This document shows, in pieces, positions 11,230-22,436 of a DNA stretch of 64,000 nucleotides. The stretch comes from Sophora flavescens (taxonomy: Eukaryota > Streptophyta > Magnoliopsida > Fabales > Fabaceae). The position numbers and the translations under genes were made by a program. Numbering within the stretch: position 1 is the stretch's first letter; every line of letters begins with the position of its first letter. Below the pieces are notes generated by a model, which saw nothing but the letters and a program-made list of their open reading frames with translations, had not been told where the DNA came from and searched no databases. The DNA lies in contig JAUPTC010000211.1 of the NCBI GenBank assembly GCA_030762895.1, positions 1 to 64,000 on the forward strand, given 5' to 3'.

Positions 11230-12690
11230 GTTGCCCGAGTCATGACGATGGACATGAACAAGCTATACAACCAAAAACACGAGATTCAAGACTTTGCATA
11301 GCAAGGCGAGATGGAAAAAATGTTTTCGTGGCATGAGTGGACTCGAACCACCAAGGATTCTAGAGGGTATTCTATTTATTAAATAGCGCGATTAAGACTC
11401 CACGATATGAATTTAGAACATGCATATGAAACAATAAGCTATAATAATTTCAAGCAATTGTCGATTTTCCTTTTAACTGACCGTTTGTTGGGGGTATCAG
11501 CACATGTAGTTCATGAACAATGCCATGTTGTTGAAGAAAGGTGGAGAAATTTTGGTTCCATACTCTCTACCATTCTCGATATCCAGGCGTTTGGTGTTTA
11601 TGAAGTGAGTTTTAATCATATGATAATCTGGATAAACAAATGGTACCTGTCGATTTATTTTTCATTAGAAAAATCCAAGTAACATAGTGCAATCATCAAT
11701 AAATACACAAACATTTTACCAGAAGTATTAGGAGCAGTGGACCCAATACGGTATGAATAAGAAAAAGGTTCATCAACTTTATTAGCACTTGAGGGAAAAC
11801 TTACAGGTGATGTTTGGAAAATTCCGACGTCACGTTGGAAAGACTCAATAGATTCATTCAAAAACAAAGAAGAAACATGGACTTAAGTAAGTGAATGGGG
11901 ATCAAAAGCGATTATGTTAGAGCGAATTTGGGAAGAACAAGGCTTGGATTGATGGCGAGAGTGTGCAACTTCACACGATTCACACAGTTTCCGTCTCCAG
12001 TGATACAACCCCAGTTCCTTAGCAGCGCCAGTAGTCTTCCTGTGGTATTGTCCCTGGAATACACAATGAGAAGGAAAAATGTTCCGAGTGCAATTAAGTG
12101 TTTGGTAAGTTTTATGTATAGAAAGAAGGTTGAATGTGGTTTAGGAACATGAAGCGCATTTTAGCGAATTTGAAAAGGACTAATTTTCACGTTAACCAAT
12201 CCACCAGCGTGTATGAACCGTCGACTCTGATTATGTGATGACTACCGATAGGAGTTTGATAGGATGAAAAATGGAAGAACAAGGTCATGTGATCGGGGTG
12301 GCACGAGTCAATAATCAAAAACCTCGGGAGGAGTGCAGGCATGAGAAAATAAAGAACATAGATTAACCATTTACCATTGAAGAATTAGGGCGCTTTTAGG
12401 TAATGGGTGATAACTGAGATGTGGTAATCTCGGTGTTTGGCATGATGGTTAGGCGTGATAACAGTAAGAGTGCGTGAAGGTGTAAAAAACACAGGCGCAA
12501 TGAAGCTGACAACAAAGAAGGTTTGTGGTGAATATGACTTTGGAAGATGTAATAAGAAGATAAGCACAATGAAGGTCACGAACATGATGAAGGCACAAGA
12601 CAAACAGATCTGCAATGAAGGCAAGGCACCTAAGGCAATTCAGCTCGACAATAGTAGAGGTGGCGGAAAAGCAAGGCGAAGAGGCCCAGT
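11230..12690 (-). other. Copia 5' coding half (gag to integrase core), unreadable
   Basis: By position this should hold gag, protease and the integrase core of the nested copia element. I find no continuous frame or secure motif: the short open frames on both strands lack a CCHC finger or DDE signature. I leave it as element interior. Confidence 0.4.
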
Positions 12691-12706
12691 GGGAGCTCGT
12701 CCAAAT

Positions 12707-13095
12707 TGAAAGGAGAAACAAAACAAATATTTTCACAATTGCTTGTGTTACTTTCACAGCATAGAGGTATTCTATTTATATACTAGAAAAATTAATACAG
12801 TGATAATTACAAGGCAAATAAATAGGCACCTATTTCCTATAGACATTTCTAATTTTGACTGAAGGACACATAAGCCTAATTTAATTTGCAATAGCTATTT
12901 CTAAACTATTAATAATGAGTCCTGAACCTTTGGGGCGGTGAATAATCTTTGGACGGTGGATTATCTTGGACGGTGAGTAATCTTTGGATGGTGAATTATC
13001 TTTGGGACGGTGAGATTCCGACGTATTATATGAGTGTAGCTCCACAAGCCATTTGATCGAGGAGGATCCTGAAGCGTCAAGCTAGTGACTTAGCC
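12707..13095 (-). repeat. Copia 5' LTR (right copy)
   Basis: It starts TGAAAGGAGAAACAAAAC directly after the PBS-like GAGCTCGTCCA. It contains repeated CTTTGGRCGGTG boxes at about 12930-13010. TAAAT at 13096 follows. Confidence 0.65.
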
Positions 13096-13100
13096 TAAAT

Positions 13101-14620
13101 GGGGCAACCAGAATTTCTTAACCCTTCTTTAGATTTTGTTTTTGATTTCCTCTTGAATAATTTGAAATCCAGAGGAAAAATAATAAATTGAGATTTGTCA
13201 GTGATTTGGGAAAGAAGGAAGGAAGAGCAAGAAGACAAGAAAAGCAAGTCACTCCCGTGGGATCACAGTAGTGATCATTTCCCAAGCAGGTTTAAGGTGG
13301 AATGTGAGCCAACACCACGGCTCTGCCTCGGTAGCCGTTCCCTTTTTCTCCTCTCCGACTTTTGATTGTTTACATTGGGGACAATGTAAGATTCTTAAAC
13401 AGGGTAGGGATTTATTACATTGCATTTGCATGTTGCATTCATATGATTTTGCATGATAGCTGTATCAAATACGATTAGATTGCCCTTGTTTAGGAATGAT
13501 ACATCCAATTGTGAAAACTTTGATTAAATTGAATAGTGTTGTTGAACCCAATTTGTTATTCTTGTGAAAGAGGCTACAAATGAAAGAATTGTGAGATGAT
13601 CTTGGATAGTTGATAATTAGCATAGTTTCGTAGATCCATGTTTCTGTTGATTTTTGAACTACTAAAATGCGAATTTTGAGTCCAGAGTGCTCACTAAATC
13701 TACCCGTTCTTTGTGTTAAGTGTTATTCCGCCGTTGTTTTCTCTAGAACTTGACTTGAAACCGTTTGAAGCTTAAAAAAATTTTGAAAATATTTTTGAAA
13801 ATGATTGAGGCACTAGGTATTTTAGGCCTTCAAGCTTTGAATGACTAAATGCTACTCATAGTTGCCCAATTTTGAGCACGAAAGAATAAATACTTTTCTT
13901 GGTGCCTTGAAAAATATTTTGAATGATGCTTGATAAGACCTTCTAAGTATTACAAAAGGGTAAAGGTAGTTGAAAAGTATGGGATGAAGGAAAATCATAA
14001 AAAAATATTTCTCTTGAGTTGAAAATCTCCTTCTCAAATAAAATAAATAAAGAAAAACAAAATATAGAGAGGGGATAGAAGAAAAAATGAGGAAATAAAA
14101 AAAAAAAAGAAAGGAAAGGTGGAAAAGAATCGAAACCCTAAAGGTATTTTAGAAGGTGTCATGTTTTGCAATGTTGATATTTTGTTAGCCACTTTTGAAA
14201 ATTTCCTTTCTTCATTTCCCATTACTGATAAATCCCGTACGTTACAACCAAAGTAAAGACCCTTGATTCTTAATTGTTTCACTAATAAAGTAGGGAATTT
14301 AGTTGATAGTCAAGCCTATGGTAGAAATTCCATGAGGAAAATGGGGCGAAATATCATATGTCCTAAACAACGGTGAGGGTGAAAGAGAAATGAAGCAAAT
14401 GAGCAAGCAGGGTGATCTTCAGGTGAGAAAGAGTGCCTGAATCAGTGATATGAGTCTAGAAACCTAAGCGTCTAATGGGACTTGGGCCCGTTGTCTCTTA
14501 TTTGGTTTTGAAATGCCTGTGCTTGGTTAGTATTTGCTGGTTCTTGGTTCATATCAATGACGATTATCAGTCTTGGCCTTGGTGATTCGTGGACAAACAA
14601 TTGGATTAACTAGAGTGATT
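13101..14620 (+). other. TE-1 internal region, 3' part
   Basis: It resumes TE-1 after the copia target site. It holds CATTGGGGACAATG at 13373-13386, an AT-rich stretch and a purine-rich tract at 14035-14125. No domain is recognisable. The 3' end before the right LTR (14600-14620) is where a polypurine tract should lie, but it is degraded. Confidence 0.5.
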
Positions 14621-16013
14621 TGATAGTGTGATTTTGCATGATGTTTCGTGTGCTTTTACATATATTTTCATATAGGTTAAGGCATTCTTTAGTTGATTTA
14701 GTTATTTTTCCCTTGGAAACGGGTGAAGCGGTTTCTTGATATTACAGAATTAATGTAAAAATGATCAAAATAAGCCATGATGGAGCCTGGATGAAAGCGA
14801 GCTTGAAAAGTGAAATATGAGCCGACCAGGCGATCATTTGCTTCCGTGATGACCATCGGCCGCGTCAAGCGAGAAGATTGAAAGGCAAAAGTCCAGGAAG
14901 TACATCACGAAATGCTGCCCCACGGAGGCACCTCGCCTCGCGAGACGAAAAGCTGGCCCCATGCGAGAAGAGGATGCAACCATTTGTCTCGCCCAGAGAA
15001 CCATGTCTCATCCACCACCCGGGGACCATAAGCCATCATGCCCCAGGCCCGATATTCATCACGGGCGTATTGGGGAAAGAACCCTTGTCTGCCTCGCGGT
15101 CCACCTCGCCTCGCGAGATATCCAATCTCAAGACCAGTTTTAACATTCCCTCGCGAAGCTGACTAGCCACACCACGACACCTGGCGCAGAATCCCAGTTG
15201 GTATAAATTGCGGTTTAGGGGCGAGAATGGGGAGTTTTTTTTTTTTAGAGGAGAGCACTTGGAGGCACTTGGAGGCTGCGGTGGACCAGTTCCCGACCTA
15301 AAGGGGGAGGCTGGGTTGGGGGTTGATGTGGCGGGTGGGAAGCTCATTGGGAGTTCTCACTTTCTTCCTCTCTACATGTTTCAGGTTAGTTTCTCTTTTA
15401 TGAGTAGGTAAAACCCGTTTGTTGGGATTAGATGTAATCAAACTTATTATTATGTATTTGCCTTGGTGATTATTACGTGTTCATGCCTTCGTATTAGTGA
15501 TTGATTTTCCATGTAATGCTTGTAGCTACCTCATATTTCGATTAGTGTTTTGATGCAATTGGGAAATTAGGTATTAAGAAACGAACAAATTTAATCCTTT
15601 AGTGATCCTTAAATCAGATGGTTTGGTTTTACTAGTAATCGTAATCCTTAATCTTAATGCAAATTCATTAATCTAGGAGACCTAAATTAGGGTCTATTAG
15701 TGGTTTGAAACTCTTGCATCCAGAGAATCGAGCTTGGTAGTTTAGTGGATTGATTTTAATATTTGAAGCAGATGAGAGGTATCTAGTCACGGTAGTGTGA
15801 GGCGGAGGTTTGGTAGTCTACCCAACATATCCTTTTCCATTCAATTAACAAACAAAATACAAAGATTTTTATACCTTTGTTTTGTTTATTCGATTTCTCT
15901 TCGTAGTCTAGATGATTGCTGAGTTTGTGAGGTGGTAATTGACATCCATCCACGTGGATCATCTTAAGTCTCACCCGTATTACTTGCCTTTTGGGTATAC
16001 GCGGTTGTCAATA
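14621..16013 (+). repeat. Right LTR of TE-1
   Basis: It starts TGATAGTGTG and has TATAAAT at 15202-15208, then a T-run at 15235-15245. Short CCTCGCCTCGCGAGAC-type inverted motifs lie at 14925-15180. It ends near TTGTCAATA before CGGCT. Confidence 0.75.
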
Positions 16014-16425
16014 CGGCTCCCACGACCTTGGGTAATGGATGGGTGTGGTGTTGGGTGATCTTAAGTGGGGAACAAGCACCAAAGAGGCGGGTGTTAGTCA
16101 CAGTGACCTTGGAAGGTGTCCAACACTAGGTCGGTTGGCGCGTGGAAAGGATCCTGTGTTGTTGGTCGGCGAATTTAAAAATGTTGGCCGGATATTGGTA
16201 AATTCTGGCGATGCGGATCCGAGAAGCTCTCTTTTGCTTCCATGTGCTAGCTAAGATTGGTAACATAGGGTGTAGTTCGTCGGTTGTTTGTCTTGCAAGC
16301 GTGATGGCGTGAAGTGGTGGTCGGGATGTTTGTCTTTGGGTAGCTCAGTGCTTGTGGTCATCCCGAAGCGGTCGGAGTAATCCATGTCGCAGCGCTTGTG
16401 TACAGTGGCCTGGCGTGTTGTGGTT
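16014..16425 (+). other. 3' part of 5' ETS, unit 1, resumed after TE-1
   Basis: It carries the last ETS repeat and the terminal ETS block (TTGCTTCCATGTGCT, GATGGCGTG, GTGGTGGTCGGGATGTTTGT) shared with 25520-25780, 52470-52640 and 62810-63060. It stops about 500 bases before 18S should start and joins 26S. Confidence 0.75.
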
Positions 16426-17130
16426 AGTGAGTCAGGGGGAGCACTTGCACATTTTTGAACAGGTAGGCCTCGGCCCGGCCGTCCGACGGAAGACATTGTC
16501 GAGTGGGAAGTTTAGGTAGGCGACACTGTTAAAAGATAACCTAGGTGTCCAAGATAATTTCAACTAGAACAAGAAATCTTGTGGAGACAAGGGTGGCTTC
16601 GTTTGATTCGATTTCAGTCCGAATATGAATCGTGAAAGTGTGGCCTATTCGATCCTTTAGTCCTTGAATTTTTGAAGCTAGAGTGTGAAAAGAAAAGTTA
16701 CCAGGGATAAGCGAAAGCATGGCGACCAAGCGTTCTTAGCGGCGTTGCTTTGATCCCCGTGTAATTCTTCCCTGTCTCGTAGGGAATTCACAAGTGTTGG
16801 ATTGTTCACCCACCAATAAGGAACATGGCTAGGTTTGACCATCGTGAGACATATTAGTCTTACCCCTCACGATAGCGATGATGTCGAAATAGTAATTCAA
16901 CCTAATGCAACGAGGGAGTTGATTACGCCAATTGAGGTCACGCGTTTGGATTAAAAACGTGATGTGCGGTCTATCGTCGTTGGATTATATCCAATGCCCT
17001 ACAAAAGTCAATCGGGCTGAAGCGTCGTCGGGTGCCCGCTGAAGGAGGAGTAGGGGGAAGCAGGAGATTCTTGGGAACCCAGGTGTAAGTGGCAGAGTGG
17101 CCATCCTGCCACGATCACGAGATCGACCTC
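16426..17130 (+). rRNA. 26S rRNA 3' fragment (truncated), unit 1
   Basis: It begins near the segment leading to GGAAGACATTGTC and runs to the 26S 3' end. Landmarks are GTTGGATTGTTCACCCACCAATA, split by small errors, then ATAGTAATTCAACCTA, GGAGTTGATT and GTAAGTGGCAGAGTGGCC. Everything from 18S through 26S domain IV is missing: the ETS joins 26S at about 16425. The terminal GATTCAGCCC is degraded, so the end is approximate. It cannot make a ribosome. Confidence 0.8.
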
Positions 17131-17560
17131 GGAACCGCTTCATTGTCCTCCCCTCGTCCCACCCTTGGTTTTGGCCCAGTCAGGGGTTATTGGGACAGTG
17201 ACTCAAACAGTTTGGCGGGTTGCCAACAAGTGTAAAGCCAAGGAGGAGGGACGATTGCCCCAGTGCCGTGGGCGGGCAAGGCGCGATCCGGTGACATGTA
17301 GCTGAGCACAGGTGGACGTGGAAAGTCAGGGCCGCCGTGGATCAGTGGAGGGCGATGGGTAAGAACCGAGAGCAAGAGTGATTCCGCGGTCCGGTTGAAA
17401 TCTGAGTTCGGTGGAAGTGGTGTTCATGATGCCGATATGGCTCGTTGGTCGTAGTCTGGTGCGGGAGTGCGGGTCGGTGCGTGATACTGATCAGGCTTGA
17501 TGCGGTAGATAAGGGAACGAAGGGGCAGGAGTGAGGTGTATAGGAACATGTCCGGTGTGG
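17131..17560 (+). other. Spacer immediately downstream of 26S, unit 1
   Basis: A C/T-rich CCCCTCGTCCCACCCTTGG block follows 26S and may hold the Pol I termination region, but no terminator is proven. Then come GGGTTATTGGGACAGTGACT and GGCGGGTTGCCAAC, shared by all units, and a GCAAGTGGTCGGTTCATGATG-like block. Confidence 0.6.
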
Positions 17561-18620
17561 TTGAAAATTCTCCACCTTATTGAAATGCCCGCGAGGACAT
17601 TGGGAGGAACCGCGGATAGCATTCTAAGCATGCAATAAAACAGCTCAAAATTCAATTTGTGGCTTAGTTTCCTTGTATCCAAATTATGCATGTCATTATT
17701 CGGTTGAAAAATCATGAAAAATCCCCACCTTCGTGAAATGCCACTAAACTTGGTGGAAACGGGAATATTATAAGTACAGATCACTGAAAAAAATCGGCTC
17801 AAAGTTGATGGCTAGACCCATTTTCCATTTTTTGAAATTGTTTCATTTCCACTTTGAAAAATGATTTAAAAAAATGGTAAGGGTGAAAAATTATAGGGTT
17901 TTTAGTCCCCAGCTCCCTTTTTATAAGCATCCGTGCAAAAATGCGGGGCCAAATTCCACCCTGTTTGGGAAATAAGAGTATGTCTCCCCAAAAAAAAAGG
18001 ATGTCTTGTGTTGGAAAATCGAAAAATGCACCATTAATGAAATACCGGAAACTTGGTTGAAACCTTGGGAATATTATAGAGTATGGTGCACCAAAAAATA
18101 CGCTCAAAATTCGATGGCTAGACCAATTTTCATTTTGGGGAGTATTTGGTCTCACTTTGAAAGATTGATAAAAAATGGTAAGGTGAAAAATTCTGTTAAT
18201 TTTTTGTCCCACAACTCCCATTTTATAATCATCGCAAAAAAATCAGGCCAAATTTGACCTCTGGCGGAGAAAAGTATGTCTCCCGGCAAAAGTGTGTCTT
18301 GTCTTTGGAAATATGAAAAATCACCACCTTCAGCGAATTGCCGCGAAACTTAGTGGAAACTTGGGGATATTATAAGTATGGTTACTCCAAAAATCAGCTC
18401 AAAAATTGATGGCTAGACCAATTTCCATTTTTGGGGTTTTAGGTTTCCACTATGAAAATTGATAAAAAAAAAATGGTAAGGTGAAAAATTCTGTAAATTT
18501 TTGATCACTAAGCTCCCATTTTATAAGCACCCAGTAAAAATTTGGTAAAAATTCAATATCTAGCTTTGAAAAAATTATGTCTTCCCGGAAAAAAGGATGT
18601 CTTGTCTTTGGAAAAATGTC
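17561..18620 (+). repeat. IGS A repeats, unit 1 (about 3.5 copies)
   Basis: Tandem ~300 bp units, phased by GAAAAATC...CACCTTCATGAAATGCC, GAATATTATAAGTATGGTG, CTAGACCCATTTTCCATTTT and AAAGGATGTCTTGTCTTTGG. Starts lie near 17561 (partial), 17711, 18017 and 18313. AT-rich, no coding potential. Confidence 0.85.
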
Positions 18621-18650
18621 TTGCATATTATGCTATTATGGGGTGGGTGG
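18621..18650 (+). promoter_or_regulatory. Pol I start-site-like sequence, spacer-promoter copy, unit 1
   Basis: TATTATGCTATTATGGGGTG at about 18626-18645 matches the gene-promoter core found before the ETS, but here it precedes microsatellite and B repeats. That is the position of a spacer promoter. It is inferred from identity to the other copies and to the TATRTARGGG consensus. Confidence 0.55.
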
Positions 18651-18760
18651 GGGGTGGGTGGGGGGGGGGGGGGGAGGGTATTTTATATATATTATATAGT
18701 AGTAGTAGTAGTAGTAGTAGTAGTTGTTGTTGAAGTTGAAGTTGTTATCTCGGTGACACT
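18640..18760 (+). repeat. G-rich tract plus TAG/TTG microsatellite
   Basis: 18640-18676 is almost pure G with scattered T and several GGG runs. It is followed by TATATATTATATAG and about nine TAG triplets (to about 18722), then TTG/AAG triplets. Confidence 0.85.
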
Positions 18761-18779
18761 GCCACCCCACACACTTATA

Positions 18780-19200
18780 AATGCCTCGTCGGTGCATTAG
18801 AGTGCCCTCTTGGATCGGTCGATGCAGAAAGGAACCAAGGAGCGAAGGAATGGTGCATGTAGACACGGTCACAGTGCAGGAGTGCTGGATGCAGCTCAGT
18901 CGTCTGAGAAAGGAACCAGAGCAGAGGGAATGGTACCCGAAGGGCACGGGTCCGGAGTGCACAGTGCGGATGCGCTCGTCGTCGCGGAGGAAATGAACCG
19001 AGGGGAGCGAGGGAATGGTGCCGCAGCGAGGTCCCCGGAGTGCACAGTGGGATCGGCTCGATCGGTGCTGGAAAGGAACCAAGGAGCAAGGAATGGTGCA
19101 CGAGCGCGGGTCCGGATGCGCAGTCAGGCGTAGGATCGCTCGATGCGTGTGAAAAGGAACAAGGGAGCGAGCAATGGTGCCGAACACGGGTCCCGGTGCA
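18780..19200 (+). repeat. IGS B repeats, unit 1
   Basis: About five ~80 bp units marked by GGAAAGGAACCAAGGAGCGA, GGAATGGTGC and CGGATSYGGCTCG. The long open frames over this region come from the repeat's composition. Confidence 0.8.
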
Positions 19201-19612
19201 CCGGTCATGGTTTAGCTCGGTTTGGCTCGGTGTGGTGACTAGATTCCGGACATGGCGGTGTGGTGCAATTCCACGATTTGTACGGTGTGGTGAGATTCAT
19301 GACTTAGCGCGGTCTCGAAACCGAGTTCACGACATGGCTCCGTGGTGCACGATTCTGGTTTGGCTGGTGTGGTGCACGGACTCGGGGCGTGCAGTGCGCC
19401 GTCCTGGACTTCGATGCAGTGCACCATATTCGGCTTGGCGCCCAGTGCAAGTCGCTCTTTGGCGGAGCACCGATTCATGACTTGGTCGGTCGGTGCACAA
19501 ATTCAGAGTTTGCTTTCGATCTTGTGCCGATTCACGACAGCTTTGGTGTGGTCACCAATTCATGATTTGGCTCGTTGTTGTGCAGATTCAGGACTTAGCT
19601 CGGTCTAGTGCA
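19201..19612 (+). repeat. IGS C repeats, unit 1
   Basis: Degenerate 31 bp monomers of the form GATTCATGACTTGGCTCGGT plus GTGGTGCACCA. The array ends abruptly at GGTCTAGTGCACCGATG, where 26S begins. Confidence 0.8.
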
Positions 19613-21360
19613 CCGATGGAGTAGGGCGCGACGGTGGAAAAGTAAATCTGGGGCGTGAGCCGGGCCGGTGCGTCGTTAGTGCGGATCTTGGTGGTAGTAA
19701 CAAATATTCAAATGAGAACTTTGAAAAGTCGAAAGGGGAAAAGGTTCCATGTGAACGACACTTGAGATGGGTTAGTCGATCCTAAGGGGCGGGGAAGCCG
19801 TCGATAGCGCTCTGAATGCCTCCGAAAGGGAATCGGGTTAAAATTCTTGAATCGGGACGTGGCGGTGGAGCAACATTAGAATCAGGAGAGCGTCGTGGGT
19901 GCCCGGAAGGTTATCTTTTGTTTAGCGCCTACCCACCCTGGAATCGGCTCAGCGGAGAGTGGGGTTCAAGCGTTGGAGAGCACCGCACGATCACGTGGTG
20001 TCGATGCGCCCAGGAACCCTTGAAAACGGAGGTCAGAGTGCCTCCATGCCGTCATCCTCCTGCAGCATCGGGTCTCCAAGGTGACAACCTCAGTCGATGG
20101 AACAATGTAGGCCAGGAAGTCGGCAAAATGGATCCGAGAAAAGGATTGGCTCGCGGCTGGGCACGAGGTCGATTCGAACCTGTGCACTATCGGTGGGCTT
20201 ATTATTTGCTCCTGGTGAACATTCGACTGGAACTAAACGTGGACAAGGGAATCCATTTTTAATTAAAACAACATTGCAATGGTCCCTGCGGATGTTGGCG
20301 CAATGTAATTTACACTAGTGCTCCGAATGTTAAAGTGAAGAAATTCAACCAAGCGCGGGTAAGCGGTAGGAGTAACTATGACTCATTAAAGGTAGCCAAA
20401 TGCCTCGTCATCTAGTGGTGGCGCGCGCGTGAATGGATTCCCGAGATTCCCGGCCCTCTCTACTATCAGCGAAACCTGGGACAAGGGAGCAGGGCTTGGC
20501 GGAATCGGCGAAAAAGACCTTGTTGAGCTGACTCTAGTGAGCTTTGTGAAATGACTTGAGAGGTGTAGGATAAGTGGGGTGAAAAGCGAAGAGTGAAATA
20601 CCACTACTTTTAACATTATTTTACTTATTACGTGAATCGAGGGAGCCTTGCCCCTGTTTTTGGACCCGAGGCGGTCGATCTGGCGGAAGACATTGTCAGG
20701 TGGGGAGTTTGGTGGGGTGGCACATCTGTTAAAGATAATGCATGAGTCCTAAGATGAGCTCACGAGAATAGAAATCTCGTGTGGAACAAAGGGGTAAAAG
20801 CTTCGTTTGATTACGATTTCGATGCACGAATATGAGTCGTGGCGTGGCCTATCGATCTTTAGTCCTTTGAATTTGAAGCTAGAGGTGTCAAGAAAAGTTA
20901 CCCCGAGGGATAAGCGGCTTGTGGCAGCCAAGCGTTCATAAGCGGCGTTGCTTTTGATCCGCCGATGTCGGCTCTTCTATCATTGTGAAGCGAGAATTCA
21001 CCAAGTGTTGGATTGTTCACCCACCAATAGGGAGCGTGGCTGGGTTTTGAAACGCGTCATGAGGCGGTTAGTTTTAACCTACCGGTAGCGGTGTCGCGAT
21101 AGTAATTCAACCTGAAATGCGAGAGGAGGTTGATTCACTGGTGGTCATCGCGCTTGGTTGAAAAACCCGATGTGTGGCTTCAGGGTCGTTAGTTATGGGC
21201 GAATGCCTCAAGTCGAGATCCAGGGCTAGAAGCGATCGTGCTTGCCGCCCGTTCTTGCGCCGGTAGTAGGGGACCTAGGCCCCCACGTGGCACGTGTCGT
21301 TGGTGAACCCCACGGGGAGATGAGCCTCGTGGGACGCCTTGAGCGGAATTCCCAGCGGGA
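19613..21360 (+). rRNA. 26S rRNA 3' half (truncated both ends)
   Basis: It begins within the CCGATGAGTAGGAGGGC region. It continues through GCAGATCTTGGTGGTAGTA, GGTTCCATGTGAA, GGTCTCCAAGGTGA, GAACAATGTAGGC, CGCAATGTAATTT and ACTTGAGAGGTGTAGGATAA. It then holds the domain V/VI text also seen at 16426 and 38105, including the TAAGCGGTAGGAGTAACTATGACT box near the catalytic core. It is the only copy in the window that keeps the domain V block deleted elsewhere. Its 3' end is lost: at about 21360 it joins GGCAAAGAACCCAGG of the spacer. The 5' junction is a direct fusion to C repeats, so it has no promoter, 18S or 5.8S. Confidence 0.85.
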
Positions 21361-21585
21361 GGCAAAGAACCCAGGGAGCGAAAGGTCGAGTCAGCGAGTC
21401 TAGTGCGAAAATCCCAGTTCGGTGCAAGTGGTCGATTCATGATGCTCGATATGGCTCATTCGGTGCATTGTCCTGGTGCATCGGGCGCACGTCCCGGTGC
21501 ACGTGATGCTTGATCGGGGCTCGGTGGGTGCGGTCGGGAACCAAGGATGCATGGAGTACGGTGCCTTGGGTACATGTCCCCGATG
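21361..21585 (+). other. Post-26S spacer, shortened
   Basis: It begins inside the spacer at GGCAAAGAACCCAGGGAGCG. About 300 bases of the usual block, with the CCCACCCTTGG stretch, are missing. It contains the GTGCAAGTGGTCGATTCATG landmark. Confidence 0.7.
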
Positions 21586-22395
21586 TGGTTGAAAAATCAT
21601 GAAAAATCTCCACCTTCGTGAAATACCACGAGACATTGGAGGAACCTCTTGGGATAACATTCTTAGCGTGCACGCAAAAAAAAAAACAGACTCAAAATTC
21701 AATTTGTAGCTTAGTTTCCTTGTATCCAATTTTCGCATACCCACGATTTGGGTTGAAAAATCATGAAAAATCACCACCTTCATGAAATGGCACGAAACTT
21801 GGTGGAAAACTTGGGAAATATTATAAGTATGGTGCCGCAAAAAATCAGCTCAAAATTCGATGGCCGGACCCATTTTCCATTTTTTGGGAATTGTTTTCGG
21901 TTTTCACTTTGAAAAATGATAAAAAAAATGGTAATGTAAAAATTCTGTAAATTTTTACGACCCCCAGCTCCCATTTTTATAAGCATCCCTACAAAAAAAT
22001 AGGCAAAATTAGGCCTCTAGTTTGGAAAAAATGAGTATGTCTCCCGGCAAAAAGGATGTCTTGTCTTTGGAAAATCATGAAAAATCACCAACCTTAATGA
22101 AATGGCATGAAACTAGGTGGAAACATTGGGAATATTATAAATATGGTGCCTGCAAAAAATCAGCTCAAAAGTCGATGGCTAGACCCATTTTCCATTTTTG
22201 GAATTGTTTCGATTTTCCACTATGAAAATTGATAAAAAAAATGGTAATGTAAAATTCAGTAAATTTTTAGTCCCTAACTCCCATTTTTATAATCACCCCT
22301 GCAAAAAATAAGGCCAAAATACGACCTCTAGCTTGGAAAAAAAGAGTATGTCTCCCCAGCAAAAAGGATGTCTTGTGCTGGAAAATAGGTCTTTT
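21586..22395 (+). repeat. IGS A repeats, second IGS
   Basis: About 2.7 copies with starts near 21590 (partial), 21757 and 22076, marked by the same landmarks as 17561-18620. Confidence 0.85.
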
Positions 22396-22436
22396 CATAT
22401 TATGCTATTAATTGGGGGAGGGGGGGGAGGTGCGGC
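22396..22436 (+). promoter_or_regulatory. Pol I start-site-like sequence, spacer-promoter copy, second IGS
   Basis: CATATTATGCTATTAATTGGGGGAG is a version of the core with one extra base before the G run (22397-22420). A G-rich tract (GGGGGAGGGGGGGGAGG) follows to about 22430. Confidence 0.5.

Larger units (their letters stand above)
8883..13095 (-). mobile_element. Ty1/copia retrotransposon nested inside TE-1
   Basis: Direct repeats starting TGAAAGGAGRAACAAAAC occur at 8883 and 12707. TAAAT flanks both ends (8878-8882 and 13096-13100), a matching 5-bp target duplication. Just left of the right repeat, GAGCTCGTCCA (about 12693-12703) reads as a shortened complement of the initiator-Met tRNA primer site, where the copia consensus would be GCTCTGATACCA. 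On the minus strand the order INT end, RT, RNase H is visible between 11229 and 9332. Plus-strand order is therefore 3'LTR-RH-RT-INT-gag-5'LTR. Multiple frameshifts mean it cannot encode an intact polyprotein as read. At 4.2 kb it is close to a full-length copia element. Confidence 0.75.
6724..16013 (+). mobile_element. Non-autonomous gypsy-type LTR retrotransposon (TE-1) with nested copia
   Basis: Two ~1.4 kb direct repeats (6724-8148 and 14621-16013) start with TGATAGTGTG. They share a TATAAAT box, the sequence TGTTGGGATTAGATGTAATC and nearby text. ETS flanks both sides, with CGGCT at 6719-6723 and again at 16014-16018, a plausible 5-bp target duplication. After the left LTR, 8151-8180 looks like a degraded tRNA-Asp primer-binding site (TTTTTagtCGC...GGGGATTGG). 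The internal part has no recognisable pol of its own. The pol motifs inside belong to a copia element in the opposite orientation. A CATTGGGGACAATG motif at 13373 also occurs in the Athila-like element near 44019, linking the two. The LTRs differ at many places. Confidence 0.75.

Noticed and set aside
14035..14125. Coding potential in a purine-rich stretch
   Set aside because: Low-complexity A/G tract within TE-1 without any domain.
17131..17200. Pol I terminator
   Set aside because: The CCCTC...CCCACCCTTGG block is conserved after 26S, but no established plant terminator motif can be matched by eye.
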